From NCBI GenBank assembly GCA_002794785.1, contig NBBA01000005.1, positions 186,001-250,000 of the forward strand: DNA of 64,000 bases. Direction: 5' to 3'. The stretch's first letter is position 1, and each line of letters opens with the position of its first letter. Below the pieces are notes generated by a model. That model did not search any database and was not told the origin of the DNA. It worked only from the letters and a program-made list of their open reading frames with translations. The DNA comes from Coniferiporia sulphurascens (lineage: Eukaryota; Basidiomycota; Agaricomycetes; Hymenochaetales; Hymenochaetaceae). The position numbers and the translations under genes were made by a program. Positions 1-12,583 of the stretch are shown piece by piece.

Positions 1-1051
1 TTATCCCCATCTGCCTGCAGAGTACACACCCCATTTTCATCTCACGGAAAACCGCATGCTTGCTCCGGTCTATTTTTACTTGGACAGGAACGAGTAAGCC
101 CCTCCGCTGCTCCGCATCCCGTCACGCTTACTATTCTGGATACGTGCCCTTCCGCCGCTAGCAATATCGCTTCCCACTGAGCCGCCGGCCAGAGCTTGTC
201 TGCAAATTGCCGTTGTCTTTGAGAAAACTCGCAAATGACTAGTACCGTTTTCCGTGATCGGCCGCAGCCTCGCCCCAGATTGCTTTTGCCTCAGGAATGC
301 GATTTCTCGGGATGGCCTCACTCGTGGCTTCACGCGATCATACGGACAGGGGGTGTAACAAGTATTTCAAATTTCATTAATAGGCTGCGCTGATCTGCGT
401 GTGCCTGTGCGCCAGCTATGTGTCCGAGACATGCATGTCCGAGGCCTACACCGCGGTATGTGTGGGCCACCCTTGGGAAAAGGGGTCAGCGCTTGAGTAG
501 CGCTCCATGTCGCTTATCATTTCGGTGGCCGACCACGAGTACCAATAAGCCTTCGTGTGTTATGCCGCCGGAACAATCAACTGAGTCCGCCATTTGCAAA
601 TAACTATAGGTTATCTTCTTACCCGCAACCTCTACTGTGGGTCGGAAGCGAATAATTTCCTCGCGCGTGGCTGCGGTTGAGCTATAGATTCGTTCTGAGT
701 CTCGGAAGCTCAGCGCACACTGCTTCCTGATGCCGTTTGCGAAAGTTCGCCGTTCAAATAGTAAACCCCTTTTGGGCTACTGCGCACACAGGAAGTGGCC
801 ATTTTAGCCTTTGTCTGAATACTCAAAGATACACATTATGGAGTTAGATGTAAATACAATCTAAGTGCGCAGAAGGGGTAATTGGATATATGGGACGGGG
901 ATACGCCTTCTCGGCTTATTTTAGTTCACAGTACTAGTCGTATTTAGTCTTTCGTTTATTAATAGATTATCCTCGGAGTCTAAAAAAGAAGGCTCCGCTG
1001 ACGCGCCTGTGGCGCTGTATTAACTTTAACTGGAACCAGTTTTTCACTTTG
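1..1051. other. no supported gene
   Basis: I see no conserved protein, RNA gene or repeat in this stretch. Short open frames on both strands look random in composition. The last few hundred bases probably contain the promoter and 5' leader of the aminopeptidase gene starting at 1052. Confidence 0.5.
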
Positions 1052-2655
1052 ATGCTGCGGTTTTGTAGAGCCCTGCATGTCAATGCTCTTGGTCTGGTAC
1101 GGCCGCACCAAGCCGCCCACCGCTCTAGACGACTCCAAAATGCACCTATCACGTCTTTTCGTATGTGCAAACCGCGGAGTTTAATGTCGTTCTCGAGTCC
1201 AGATGATCCAGGAGAAATTGACGACTATGGTAATTACGAGATCATCCTCCCACCCGAACCTCCAGTTTGGGGAGTCTCTCACATTGCCATGCGGAATGTT
1301 CCCGACTACATTGAGAAACCGCCATATGCTTTGCCTGACCGAGCACCCGGTGACCCGGACTCAGATAGGTATCATGGGGATCCATATCATGGGGATGGAA
1401 GAATTGAACTCGGGAGCGAAAGCGAAAGACGACTTCGTCGCGCTGGCGCGCTTGCGAAACGCGTTTTGAAAAAGGCCGGAGAACTAGCGAAAGTACGATA
1501 AGTCAACAGCTGCTCCGTTTTGGGTCCGATGCCACTAAGACATAGCTCACGGGGTCTAATTTTAGGTTGGTATCACAACAAACGAAATTGATGCTGCCAT
1601 ACATGATTTTATCATCGGGCACGGCGCTTATCCATCCCCGTTGCGCTATGCGGGGTTTCCCAAGTCTTGCTGCACAAGTGTCAACAATGTTGTCGTACAC
1701 GGAATTCCCGACGAGTCAGCGTCTCGTCGTGTCTTGTATTGTCCTTCATTCTGACAACGACGATCCTTAGCCGGAAACTTGTCGATGGCGATATCGTGAA
1801 TATTGATATAACCGTGTTCTTGGAGGGCTTCCACGGTGATACTTCACAGACTTTTCTCATCGGCGACGTGGTACGTACTGCCTTGGTTACGAGGACGACG
1901 GACTCACGGACACTGGATCCGCAGGATCCAATGGGGAGAGAACTAGTCCAGGCCACATCGGAGGCCCTAGACGTCGGGATCCACGCGTGCGGCCCTGGGG
2001 TCCCATTCAAAGCGGTGGGCGCCGCAATACACGCTTTCGCAAAGTCCCACAACCTGTCCATCTCAGAGCAGTTCACAGGCCATGGAATAGGTACTGTCTT
2101 CCATCGTACGCCGTGGATTCTGCACCATCGTGAGTGAAAGACATGGAATGAACCGGAAAGACGAATTCTCAGCCCAGACCCTTCCCCCCCGCAATACCCC
2201 ACCACTCGCGAACTGCCTGCACGGATGCCCATGTGTATGGTCGACCTGGCCGGTTCCGTCCGCCAACTGACGAACTCGCACCTTCTCGATCAATGCCAAG
2301 CAGGTAACGACGAGCCAGGGACAATGCTCCCAGGACACTGCTTTACGATCGAGGTACGACAGACCCTTCCTATAATTTCTACTGGGCTTCTTACAGGGGT
2401 GCACCTTCCGTCCGCTTGGCATTGTCTATTTGCATAATTTGGCTCCTCGTGCATAGCCTGCTTTGATTATAGGCCGAGATCCTCGTGCTTGGATCTTTCC
2501 CGACGGATGGACAGCATCTACCATGGTAAATCATGCCAGTTTATTATATTATCTAAAATAATAACATTTTTCCTGCGCAGGACGGATGCCGAAGTGCTCA
2601 GGCCGAACATATGGTCCTCGTAACGGAGACAGGTGTGGATGTTATTACACGTTAA
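1052..2655 (+). CDS. methionine aminopeptidase type I, probably mitochondrial
   Basis: Removes the initiator Met from nascent proteins; a di-metal M24 peptidase. Exons I can place: 1052-1492, 1566-1714, 1771-1870, 1925-2129, 2304-2353, about 2473-2525 and 2581-2655. Metal ligands typical of the family are visible: the His in VVHGIPDD (created by joining exons 2 and 3), the two Asp in NIDITVF and GDTS, His in GHGIG, Glu in FTIE and Glu in AQAEH. The leader [20 protein letters not shown] is Arg-rich and lacks acidic residues, as in mitochondrial presequences, so the MAP1D-like organellar form is inferred. The junction between FTIE (ends 2353) and the exon coding for [11 protein letters not shown] is unresolved: frames do not join directly, so a micro-exon or unusual splice within 2354-2472 is needed. 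The gene converges on Nup188. Confidence 0.88.
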
Positions 2656-2788
2656 ATTGGACTACACGTAGGCGTGGCTGTTTTGGAGAAAGCATGCGGA
2701 AAAATACGGAAGGGACGGTTCAATAACTATTCTCGAATACATTATTCACAGCTATGGAGAAACTCGTATTATTACACGGGGACGGACA

Positions 2789-5700
2789 TCATGGTGAGGC
2801 ATCTACACGCTCCTCCAGAAAGGCTGCCAAGACCTGCAGCAGGTCGACAGACTCAGGCTTTCCGAGCACCTCCGAGCATTTGGCATTGATAGGTTTTGCC
2901 TTGGCGATTAGGGCTTCCAGGTCCATTGTCATCTCACCCGTCATGCCCCGCCGTAAACGGTCGGCAAGGGTGAGCGACTTCCTTTTCAGTCGACGCTCGC
3001 GCTCGCGATCCTTGGTTGAGCTTGCGTCCGCTTTATGTCCGTACCCGTGTGTTTCCGACGGCTGCTGCAATTCGTCAAGTTCCATCTCTCCTGATTGCTC
3101 CCCATCGTGTTTCGTGAGCCACATGGCCAGTTGCGTCGAAGCATACACAAGAACAATTTCAAGTGCCTGGCTACATGTCCGCACATTAGACTCGAGAGCC
3201 GAGGAGGAGGAGATAGGGTCGCGAGCGGACAATGGCGGCGGTTTCTCACTGGTGAGAGATTGTAGCGTCTCATAGGCACAATTTCCGAATTCCAATAGCG
3301 TGCCGATAGATGCGGGTTCGCCCATGGTCACTTTGGAGTGCTACGTAGTAAATCGGATCGGACGTTCAGAACTAATATAGTGGACCCTTTTTTTTGAACT
3401 CACCGGAACGACAAGAGCCTCCTTGATTGGCCACTCTTCAGGATCATTGAGAAGAACTGTTTCGGCGCCGCTGAGATTATTCAATGTCGATAATACATTT
3501 GAAGTGACGCCGAAAAGTCGGCGGACGACATTTGCTGTAATTGGACGCTTATTCCTGTCCAAAAGCTCGTTCAAACTGCTTACTGAACCATTTGTCGTCT
3601 CACGATCGATCCGCATTCGGTCTTCCGCTGTGACCGGCTCCAATAGGCCGGTAAGATGCTTTGGATGTGTCAGAGCATAGTTGAGCTGTTGGAGGAGCTG
3701 GAGGGCATGTTCCGTGAAGGTGGATAATACGGACGAAAGCGCAGGGGTGTTTCGAGAACCCATGGAAGAGTCTTTAGACATGAGATAAAATAACGCGACG
3801 GTGAGCTCCAGCTCTTCCAGGAAGGGTAATGTAAGAGTATCATCATTGCTCCACGAAAGCGTCCGGGAGATTTGTGACCCAAATAATTGGACAAAACCGA
3901 CGATTTGGGACTCAACAAAATGTTGCGGGCTGACCAAGTTGCGGACCGTACCTATAACATTTGCCAGCATCAAACAGTAAGCCTTGTGAGCGGGGCTACG
4001 TTCTCCGGGAAGCTCGGGTAGAGTGGTGTCCACCATACCTTCGCTGAGGGCAGCTGAAATATTATTATTGCAATAGGTAGCAATAACACTCTCGCTAGCT
4101 AGCCTCTCCGCGGTAAAAGGAATAGACGCTAGAGACATGTGGAATGTCAACACTTGAAGGGCGTACAAGGGTTCACCGCGGCTGCGGAGAAGGGGTAGAT
4201 CCGAGAACCCAGACATATCGGCCTGGCTCAGGAGTTTGAGGCTTGAATTAATGACATCGGTTTCCTGACATCGTGTAAGCCACGCTGTTGACGAAGTGTG
4301 AAGTCCCTGACGTGTACATTCCTGGAAGACAGCAACTAAGATTGTCATGTCTTTATCCAGTTCTGTGTCTAATCTCGTCCTTGCGGTATCAAAGGAAAGA
4401 CGAAGAGCATCGATCACCAACGTTAATACCGCGGTGAACGTACGCCCCATCAATAGACGGTGCTCGGCTTTAACGTGAGGGGAATTGAGTTCAAATTGTT
4501 GACAGTTTCTAGCGCAGAAGTAGACAATTTGTAGCAAACTGCGATGGAATGGAGTGGTGATTGCACCCAAGAATGACTTCCCCAGAGGGAAGGCTTCACT
4601 TGAAATTATCCCGCCTAAACATTCTAAAAGCGCCATGAAATTCTTCAGCTGTAGCGGCGATTCGGTCGGCGAGAACCATACTGCTTCAAGTATAGCGAGT
4701 AACAATCGCAGCCTGCTTCCGTGAATAGTCGACATGAAATCCCCTGACCGCCTTTCGCCTGCGATATCGCGAGCCGTGGATGCCGCGGCGGCGAGGAGTA
4801 TAGTACGGGCATTCGAATCGCCGCGGAGGTAGCCTCGTACCTGTTCCAAAAGGAAGCACCAAGATTCAGCAAGGAACAACTGTGGAAGAGCTAGCGACAT
4901 GTTCAGATTAACGGAGTAAACAAGGAATTGCAACTGCTCAGCAGGCGTCCCAAATCGATCCCCTGTTACCAATGCAGAGCGAAGAATATCGTGCAACAGG
5001 GGCGCCGAAAGCATAAAGTTGTCACCGAACTCGCGCTCAGCAATCGGCTCTGAAGAACGAAGGCTCTCAATTGTCAAAGGTGCGAACGATAACTTCAGAC
5101 TGCTGCTGAGCTTATCGTGCAGGCTAGGGTCATAAGAGGAGGAGATCGCCTCGGTGACGGACTCCGTAAGGCTGTCTTCTGTCCGGAAAATCCGAGCAGC
5201 CGCTTTGTAACTTTCTGGCTGTGTCTTCCCACTTTCCTTCCCAGACCGCAGATGCATCGCGACGTCCGAGCCAATAATTCTCAAAGCAAGAGCCTTGACT
5301 TTGGTTCGATATGCATGATTGCCGACAGCGTCGTGCAAGTCCGAGTGGTTTCCATCATCTGATTCGACCTCCTTTATTGTGGTATAGTCTGGGGCAGGAC
5401 CGAGCTCCTCCTCTGCAATGGATGATATATGTTTCCAAAATTCAGTGTCGCCCCTAGTCGTCTCAAGTATTGCAACGTGTTCCAGAGTCCTATTCCATAC
5501 TACATCCAAGAAGCCCATGACGGAGGTCAGTAGTTGGGGGTTCACCTCCCAAAGTTCTTTCCATCCCGATAACGTTTCGCACGCCGCCTCAACCGCACTC
5601 GCAGATTTGGATGTGGACGCAAAAAAGTCGGACACCCCATCCTCCTCCCCTCCAGCCTTGTCCTTGCCTTTCAGTGGGCGAACGCGGAATTGGCCAGCGA

Positions 5701-8700
5701 CAAATAAAACGGCAAGGGCGGGCTGTTTCTCCACAGAGACACTGACAAAGGCCCATAATGCATTCCGAAGTGATAGGTCATCATATGGATGTCGCAAAAT
5801 TCTAACAAGAGAAGCCATTGTAGCTTGTGCATCGCTGAAGCAACCAATGATGGAGGGAGGCGCAGGCGAACAGCTCGACAAAGAGTTACACAGGGCGGTC
5901 AGCACGCGGGCAGCCTCCAGAGGTATATGTACCCCCAGTTCTCTCTGCTTTACGAAGTGGGCCAACATGTCCACTGGATTCGCTCGTCCATCGCGTGCCC
6001 GCACGGACACATTTCCCACGGAGTGGTCCGCGCAGATTGCCTGTTCGAGCAGCGTCAGTTTCGTAGAGGCGGACCCTGCAGATTTGAGGTGCAAGACAAG
6101 CCGCGTGAAGCGCAGACTATCCTCTAGCAATGCTGCGTATCTGTGGGTTTCCGTGAAGCGGCGTAGGCTGGCGAGCGTTGCAAGGATCGAGCGGCCTGAC
6201 ACAATGCTGTGGATCAGAGGCATGACCGTGGATGCGGTGGCTTGGTGCACCATAATATCTGCTATAAACCCAGACAGGCTTGCGAACGTGTGTGCGGAGG
6301 CGACTGTGGAGGAAGTAGAGATTACGCGAGCATACAACGCAACAATACTCCGTCCAATCTCGAACTTGTTACCCAAGTGCGCATACCTCCATCCAGAATG
6401 CTCGACCCAGATTTGTCCATGAATAAAGCGCATCGCACGTAAGAGCACTTCTTCTTTTATAACTTGGAGTCGAGGCTGCTCTGCCTGAGTAACAAGCAGG
6501 GAAGCAATCGCCTCCTCAAAAAGCGTTCTCACCAGACGCAGGAGGGCCAGAGTCATCACATAGTGTCCGGATGAGCGTTCTGTTGCTAGCACAGCCGAAC
6601 TGAAGTTTGCGTCACGTTCAGAGCCGAAGAGCATCGTGGTAGATCGTAGGTATAACCAAACACGGTTTGAGTGGCTGGGTAAGGAGAGGAGGGCAGAGAG
6701 GATACCAAGAGCAGGAGTGACCAGTGCAGAAGGCACATGCAGCTTATTACTCTGAGCGCGTGACAATGCATCCTCGAGAATCATGAAGATGAGCTGCACT
6801 AGATCCGGGGGAGACGCATCTCGTGCGTTATAAGATACGGGAGTCCCGCCTTCTTCCAGCGATTGCATTAGCTGCTCCGTTTGCGCGACGTTTCCTTGGA
6901 CGATACTTAGCACAAGCTCCAATGCATCAGCGATCATAGCTTCCTCCCCACCTTCTCCGTCAATACCGATCTCATCTAGTTGCAGAGTAACCGGTGCGTC
7001 CGAGCGCCGTCCGTGTAACGCATCCGGACGTCTGTTTGTCCCGCGAGAAGGCCCTTGCCGCCGATTAATGTAATCAATAAGGACATCTACTATCACTTTC
7101 CACCCTGAGTGCTCGTGGATCCAAGCGACAACGACTGGTTCTGAGGAGCTATCCGCACACAGAAGGCGACCCACGGACTTCTGCGGGAGCAGTGACCCGC
7201 CAGGGAGCATGACCGGCCGCAGATTCGTGTACGCGGTCCCACCACCCGCAGATGGGCCCGCATTCGCGCGATCGATCGTGCGGTCGTAAAGCGCATTCCC
7301 GCCCGTACGTGCCGCCGCCGGGATAACTTGTGTGTATGTTGGTAGCCGGCAGAAGTAGTGGAAGACGTAACTGCTACAGACACGCTGGCTCTCGCTCTCG
7401 ACGCTGTTGCTCCGCGCCGTGGAGATTGCAGGGTCCGTCGCGTCGCAGTATATTGTGCCTGTCATCGCGCGCAGCAGACGCGTGAGAGGACGGAACTGTA
7501 CGGGGAAACGTGCACGAGCCACGTCGATGATGGCGCGACGGGCTTTTCCCAAACGCCAGTCAACGTCCCAGTACTGCCTACAAAGGCCTGCGCTTTCGGC
7601 GGATTCGCAGTTCCCGAACAGTGCTATCCATGCTCCCACGAGTCCATCGAAGTCCGGTATTAATTCTACGGGCTTATAGTCCATTAAGGCCATGATCAAC
7701 CCTAAAACAGTTTATGAGTACGCGAGTAGAAGTCATAGTGCTTTCATAATACCTTTCAACAATGCTCTATAAGCCACATCATTCGGGTCGGATACCGCCG
7801 AACCGGTCTTCCAGGCAACGGAAGGTACAAAAAGCGGTGATTGTGTCAACATTGATGAGAGGAGCGTGAATAGTCCAGATTCTGGGCGAAGACATGCGTC
7901 AACAATGGTTGCATGAAGCTCCTTTTCTCCCTTTTTGAAAGACACCTCTGACGGGGCTCTAATCTCGCGCAGAAAAGGGACGAAAGCCTGCGGTCGTTCA
8001 GCCATGCGTGACGCGGCTTCTGTAAGAGTCTTCAGGTAAAATGCCCAGGCAAGCATCGTGCAAACGTAACCCGGGGAAGTCTGCGACATCACTGTTTTGT
8101 GTATCTTCAGCAGCGACAATGGTGAGGCGTGCAGAGGGCCGGTATCTGATGGTTCCACTGGGAAGTCAACGTCTGTATCAGCAAGATTTTCGAGATTAAG
8201 AACTTCGATGGTGATTAGCAGCCAGAGCGCGGCAAGGTCGCGCTGAATCTGCATGCCCTCATCATCAAGCATTGAAGTTGAGTTCTCCTGATTGTACCCA
8301 AAGTCCGCGTCATATGCCGCTTGGAAAACTTCAACAATTATTGGAGCATTGCAGGGGACATAGTCCCAAAGCATCCAGAAAAGGGCCTCAACTAAGACGA
8401 GCTGTTCTTTCGCGTTTTGCTTGGCCCACTGCGAGGCCATCTTCGGGTCCTTGGATGCATAGGGAGGGATAGGAAGCTTCGCCTTGCGCGAAATTTCAGA
8501 TATGAGGTTTGTAGTGAAGGAAGTCGGGTCACTGATAATTTTTGGTAATAGTTTACGTGCGTTATGGTTGAACGAGTCGTGTTGCGTCTGTTGGCACTTC
8601 ACAAGCGCAATCAACGTTCGTGCAACGTGTAACCTCTCGGAGAAATAAAACGGCGTGATAGTGACTAGGAGTTCATCAACAAGTGATGACTTTGCTTCCT

Positions 8701-9049
8701 CAGAGTCAGGGGTTTCGGGGAGGCCTTCGTTGTAGAGGAACGAGCGCAATAAAACGAGTGCGTCAACCTGGTCGATTTGGAAGTGGTCGCTGATGGCGTA
8801 CACGACCTGCTTGTCCACCTCCTCGACAGTGATCGTCACACCGTCCGAAAGCTTCACAGAGCCACCCTCTATGCTCCTTTTCGATGCGTCTGACGGCTTG
8901 CCAAACGGCTCTGATATATTTCGTAGCCGTTCAATGCGCGCTTCCAGCATCTTGGTAATCTGGTCAGGACGTGCCCCTTCCCGCTGTCCGGCCACAAGTG
9001 AAGAGACATGATTGTATGTGCTGGAAAACGCGTCAAATACATTTTGCAT
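2789..9049 (-). CDS. NUP188: nucleoporin Nup188, inner ring scaffold
   Basis: Large alpha-solenoid scaffold of the nuclear pore inner ring, which in the family binds Nic96/Nup93. The coding parts are 7753-9049, 3404-7701 and 2789-3340, joined by a 51-base intron (7702-7752) and a 63-base intron (3341-3403). This gives 2,048 residues in frame, close to the usual Nup188 size. Family-like segments, in order: a helical N-terminal block ending in QIDQVDALVLLRSF, GWRYAHLGNKFEIGRSI in the middle, NALWAFVSVSVEKQPAL, then TEFWKHISSIAEEE, and near the C-terminus SIGTLLEFGNCAYETL, which resembles the conserved tail of animal Nup188. I preferred Nup188 to its paralogue Nup192/205 on these matches. The start at 9049 is provisional; an upstream exon with a splice near 9130-9175 is possible. 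Confidence 0.85.
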
Positions 9050-9443
9050 AAGATGAATGCAAAACCAACTAGTCAATAATCTGGGAGCGTGTTGAGCTCG
9101 ATGCCGAAGCCATTGCGAAGTCTTTGACTGAAAATGGTCAGATTTCTCCAAAAGATAAGATAAAGCGGAACTCACAAGCAAGTTCTCAGTCCATACACTT
9201 GTGCAATGAAGATACGGGAAGCTAATAAAAACAGAAAGCAGGCAGCAGAGGACAACGCGCTGACCTTGCGGCGCCGTGCTGAACGCGACGTGAGGATAGT
9301 CACGCTATGTGACAGCCCAACTTCCCGAACAGGGTCTGCGGAACGCGCCTGTGACGGAAACGTCCCCGAAGCGCAAAAGTAGTCGCCGACCCGGCGTTGA
9401 CCTCGACGACGACGAGCAACAACCCCGAATGCACTCATGAGCG
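9050..9443. promoter_or_regulatory. shared divergent promoter NUP188/TAF4
   Basis: About 390 bases separate the two provisional start codons, which point away from each other, so both promoters must lie here. Part of it (about 9090-9180) may instead be a first coding exon and intron of NUP188. No TATA box stands out. Confidence 0.4.
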
Positions 9444-11016
9444 ATGGCGATGACGACGCCGCAGACGTATGGCGCACCTGCCGCTAAAAAAATGAAGCTC
9501 GAGCACGAAGGCTCGACACCGTCGACACCACAACCGACATCGACGACAACAACGTCCACCCCAGCCGCAACAACGCCTGCGTACTCGACCGCGCCGCAAT
9601 GGAGCACACGTACGCATCGGCCCTGCCGCTGCAGGCATGTTCTAACATAAGAGTTACCCATGCAGAAATCCCCATCGACCCCGCTCTCCAGCCAGCACCG
9701 CCGCCAATGTGAGTGTCTGTCTGGTCATGGCTATTTGTTCTTCCAACTTTATTTACGATCAAGGCTGAGTAGGATGACATACCAACACTATGCGGCGTAC
9801 GGTTCTACGCACTATCCACAGGCTGCCTACGCGCCGCACCCCCATTATACGCAGTACCAGGCTACTCAACCGGCGGCGACTGTTTCGACCGTTTCCACAC
9901 CCACCCCTGTTGCCTCAGCTACCCCGGTCTCGCGTCAAGCAACGCAAGTCAATGAGCCTGAAGGAAATGTTGATATTTCGACGTTAAACGATGCGTTAGG
10001 GAGCGCAGGGGTTGACCTACGGGTATGCTCACAAATTCTAGCATGAGGCAAGACTTCGTTGACACATGACTCAGGCCGAAGAAGAGACTTTACAGCGCTC
10101 CCAGGACTATCATACTATGTACCGAACTCACGAGGACCGCTCGAGGAAGCAATCGAATGGTCCTGCTTTCGACACACGCTTATTGGGCGGCACAATGCGT
10201 GAAGTTGCAACCCGACACAAAGTCACTAAAATTCCGGAGGATTCAGTGAATTATATCGCCCTCGCGTTGCGCGCACGTCTCCAAACACTTGTCAGTGCAA
10301 TGATCGGAGCGGCTGAGCACCGGGCCTCGGCTCAGTTCGACCGCGCACCAAGCCTTTATGAGGATGGCACGCCAATGTGGGACGTTGTCGTACGGCGGGA
10401 TACGAAGAAGCTCCTCGAAGTGCTTGAGCGTGTCGAACGTGAAGAGGAAATGCGCTTACGGAGAGAGCGTAGAGAACGTGCGGATGCAGCAGCAGCAGCG
10501 CAAGCGGCTCAGGCGGCAGGGTCGCCTTCATTAGACGGGACAGGGACAGGAGCGGCGGGCGGGGATGATCCAATGGATGGCAGTGGATTGCCTGCGAAGA
10601 AGCCGAAGAAAAAGAAAGACGGACCAGGCGTTACAGCACGGAATATGTCGGAGGATGTGCAAAAGCGATTATCCAATGCAGTCGCAACGCAGGCAGCGGG
10701 ATTGGGACGCGGAAAGTATGCGTGGATGAACGCAGGAGGAGTCGGCGCTGCGGCCCCGAAGGTGAAAGCGACTACTCCGACGCCGGCTGCAGCAGGTACT
10801 ACAGGTACGGCAACAACACCCACCCTTGCTACTGGTCAAACGGGAAGCGCCAGCTCGTGGGCGAAACCATACGTTTCTGCGTCGACGAAGCCCTCTTCTT
10901 CCCCGGCACCCGGCGAGGAGGAAAAGACATTGGTGACAATGCGGGATGCAATGTTCGTTATTGAGCGTGAGCGAGGGCACGGGGCGGGTCGAGGCTCGTC
11001 ACGAGGTTGGGTATAG
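9444..11016 (+). CDS. TAF4: TFIID subunit TAF4
   Basis: General transcription factor subunit; its C-terminal histone-fold region pairs with TAF12. Exons 9444-9609, 9666-9708, 9773-10022 and 10075-11016 join in frame to 466 residues. Intron 1 has a clear CTAAC branch site before its acceptor. The N-terminal third is low complexity (Thr/Pro/Ser, then Tyr/His/Gln/Ala). The TAF4 domain follows: DISTLNDALGSAGVDLRAEE, then the conserved stretch around EDSVNYIALALRARLQTLV (about residues 215-235) and an Arg/Glu-rich helix. The tail is Ala/Gly/Thr-rich with a basic KKPKKKKD patch, a likely nuclear signal. There is no TAFH/NHR1 domain, as is usual in fungi. The ATG at 9437 is in another frame that stops after 16 codons, so 9444 is the start that opens into the conserved frame. 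Confidence 0.85.
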
Positions 11017-11211
11017 GCGATGCACGATCATTCATTCGCTTTCTTTCTATCTATGGACCGAACACCCTCGCAATGCTGCAGGGGTTGTAGATCTGGCCAC
11101 AGCAATTTCTTCGTCGCCCTTGAGTTGTTACAGATTTTCATTGCTTTGCTTTTCCTTAACCAACCTACACAAAGCCTGTATGCTAGCCCAGAGATTATTG
11201 TACAACTTATC

Positions 11212-12405
11212 CTAATTGATGATACCCTTTGCGAGTGCGATCTCCGCGTTGATGATACTGCTCGTCGCCGCGCCAATGCACACATTGTTCGCGAGTACGA
11301 CGAATTTTATATCGAGCACAGGGCACTGCCTGACCCTGCCTACACTGACGCCTGCGCCCTTTTGGAAGTCACGATCAAGGCGCGGTTGTGGACGGTCGGG
11401 TTCGTCATGTACGACGATCGTCCGCTTCGGCGCAGAAGGGCACCCGAGTGCAAGCGCTTCAGTCGTAAACGCGTCCAGCGCCTCGCGCACCTGTTGCGGG
11501 CTTGGCGGGGGGCGGCGTGCAAAGCGCACGGATACCGTCGCCGTATGCCCGTCAAGTACGGGTACGCGGTTACACGACGCAGACATGCGTAGCGGATGGG
11601 CGGCATGCATGTCGAACGTCTTCGCAATCCCACCCGGCGTGCCCGCGTCGGCGTCGGTGATTCCACCAAGGATCTTGAGCGCCTCCCATTGTATTTTCTC
11701 CTCCTCACCGTCGATGTACGGCACGACGTTGTCGAAAATGTCGAGCGAAGGGACGCCGGGGTAGCCGCCGCCGGAGATGGCCTGCATCGTCGTGACGAGG
11801 CACGCGTCGAGCGGGCCGAACTGGCGCTCCAGGGCGGCAAGAGGGACGACTACTCCCGTCGTGGAGCAGTTTGCGTTAGTGACGATAAAGCCCTTCCGCA
11901 GCGGCGGGTTGTGCAGCGCACGCTGGTATGGAACGATGGAGAGGTGGGACGGGTTCACGAGGGGGACTATGAGCGGGACGTCCGGGTCTCGGCGGTGGTT
12001 TTTCGAGTTGGAGAACACGGCGAGCTCAGCAGCCCTGAACGCCGTCTCTGTTGAGCAAATGAGTCAGTCGGTCTCAGCCTATAACCAAGCCCATGAAAGA
12101 GCATGCAACCAGTACGCACCGATCTCGCCCGCGACGTCCGAATCCAAGCCCGAGAAGACGACCGCGCATTCCGCAAAATGCTGGGGTACACACTGGTTCA
12201 CGACGATGGCGCGCACGGCGGCAGGTATCGGCGTCGACAGCTTCCAGTTCACGGCTTTTTCATACGGCTTTCCGGCGGACCGCGCGGACGCGCCGAGAGC
12301 GTGCACAACGAGGAAAGGGTGAGACTCCAGCAAAGAGATAAAACGCTGGCCGACGGTGCCCGTCGCACCGAGGATGCCGACTTTGAATTTGCGGCCTTCG
12401 AACAT
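11212..12405 (-). CDS. HOM2: aspartate-semialdehyde dehydrogenase
   Basis: Reduces aspartyl-4-phosphate to aspartate semialdehyde with NADPH, the second step towards threonine, methionine and isoleucine; cytosolic. Two exons (12120-12405, 11212-12047) joined by a 72-base GTGCGT...AG intron give 373 residues, a normal length. The N-terminal nucleotide fold shows GILGATGTVGQRF. The catalytic Cys sits in TNANCSTTGVVVPL, followed by AISGGGYPGVPSLDI and the C-terminal substrate segment. The final residues (ASSIINAEIALAKG-like) match the family end. I chose the Met 12405 that begins MFEGRKFKVG; an in-frame Met further upstream exists but would precede it with unconserved sequence. It faces RRP43 across a 178-base divergent promoter and converges with TAF4. 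Confidence 0.93.
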
Positions 12406-12583
12406 GTCGAGCTTCGAACTTGTCGTCGAGCGTTGAGCGTCGAGGTGACGAGTCAAACGGTCGCGGTCGATTGTATGCGGTAGCCGATAAATTAGTAGCG
12501 TTAAAGCCGAGTCAATTTTCGGCGATGCACTAATCCAGTAAACAGTAAACAGCACTTCAAGTTGGGCCGACGACAGGCACGAG
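12406..12583. promoter_or_regulatory. compact bidirectional promoter HOM2/RRP43
   Basis: Only 178 bases lie between two divergent start codons, so this must carry both core promoters and 5' leaders. No TATA box is evident. Confidence 0.5.

Noticed and set aside
2789..9049. Nup192/Nup205 as the identity of the large nucleoporin
   Set aside because: Both are paralogous solenoids, but the segments TEFWKH..., SVEKQPAL and the SIGTLLEFGN C-terminus fit Nup188 better.
11020..11592. 190-codon plus-strand frame opposite HOM2
   Set aside because: Antisense to the conserved dehydrogenase over most of its length.
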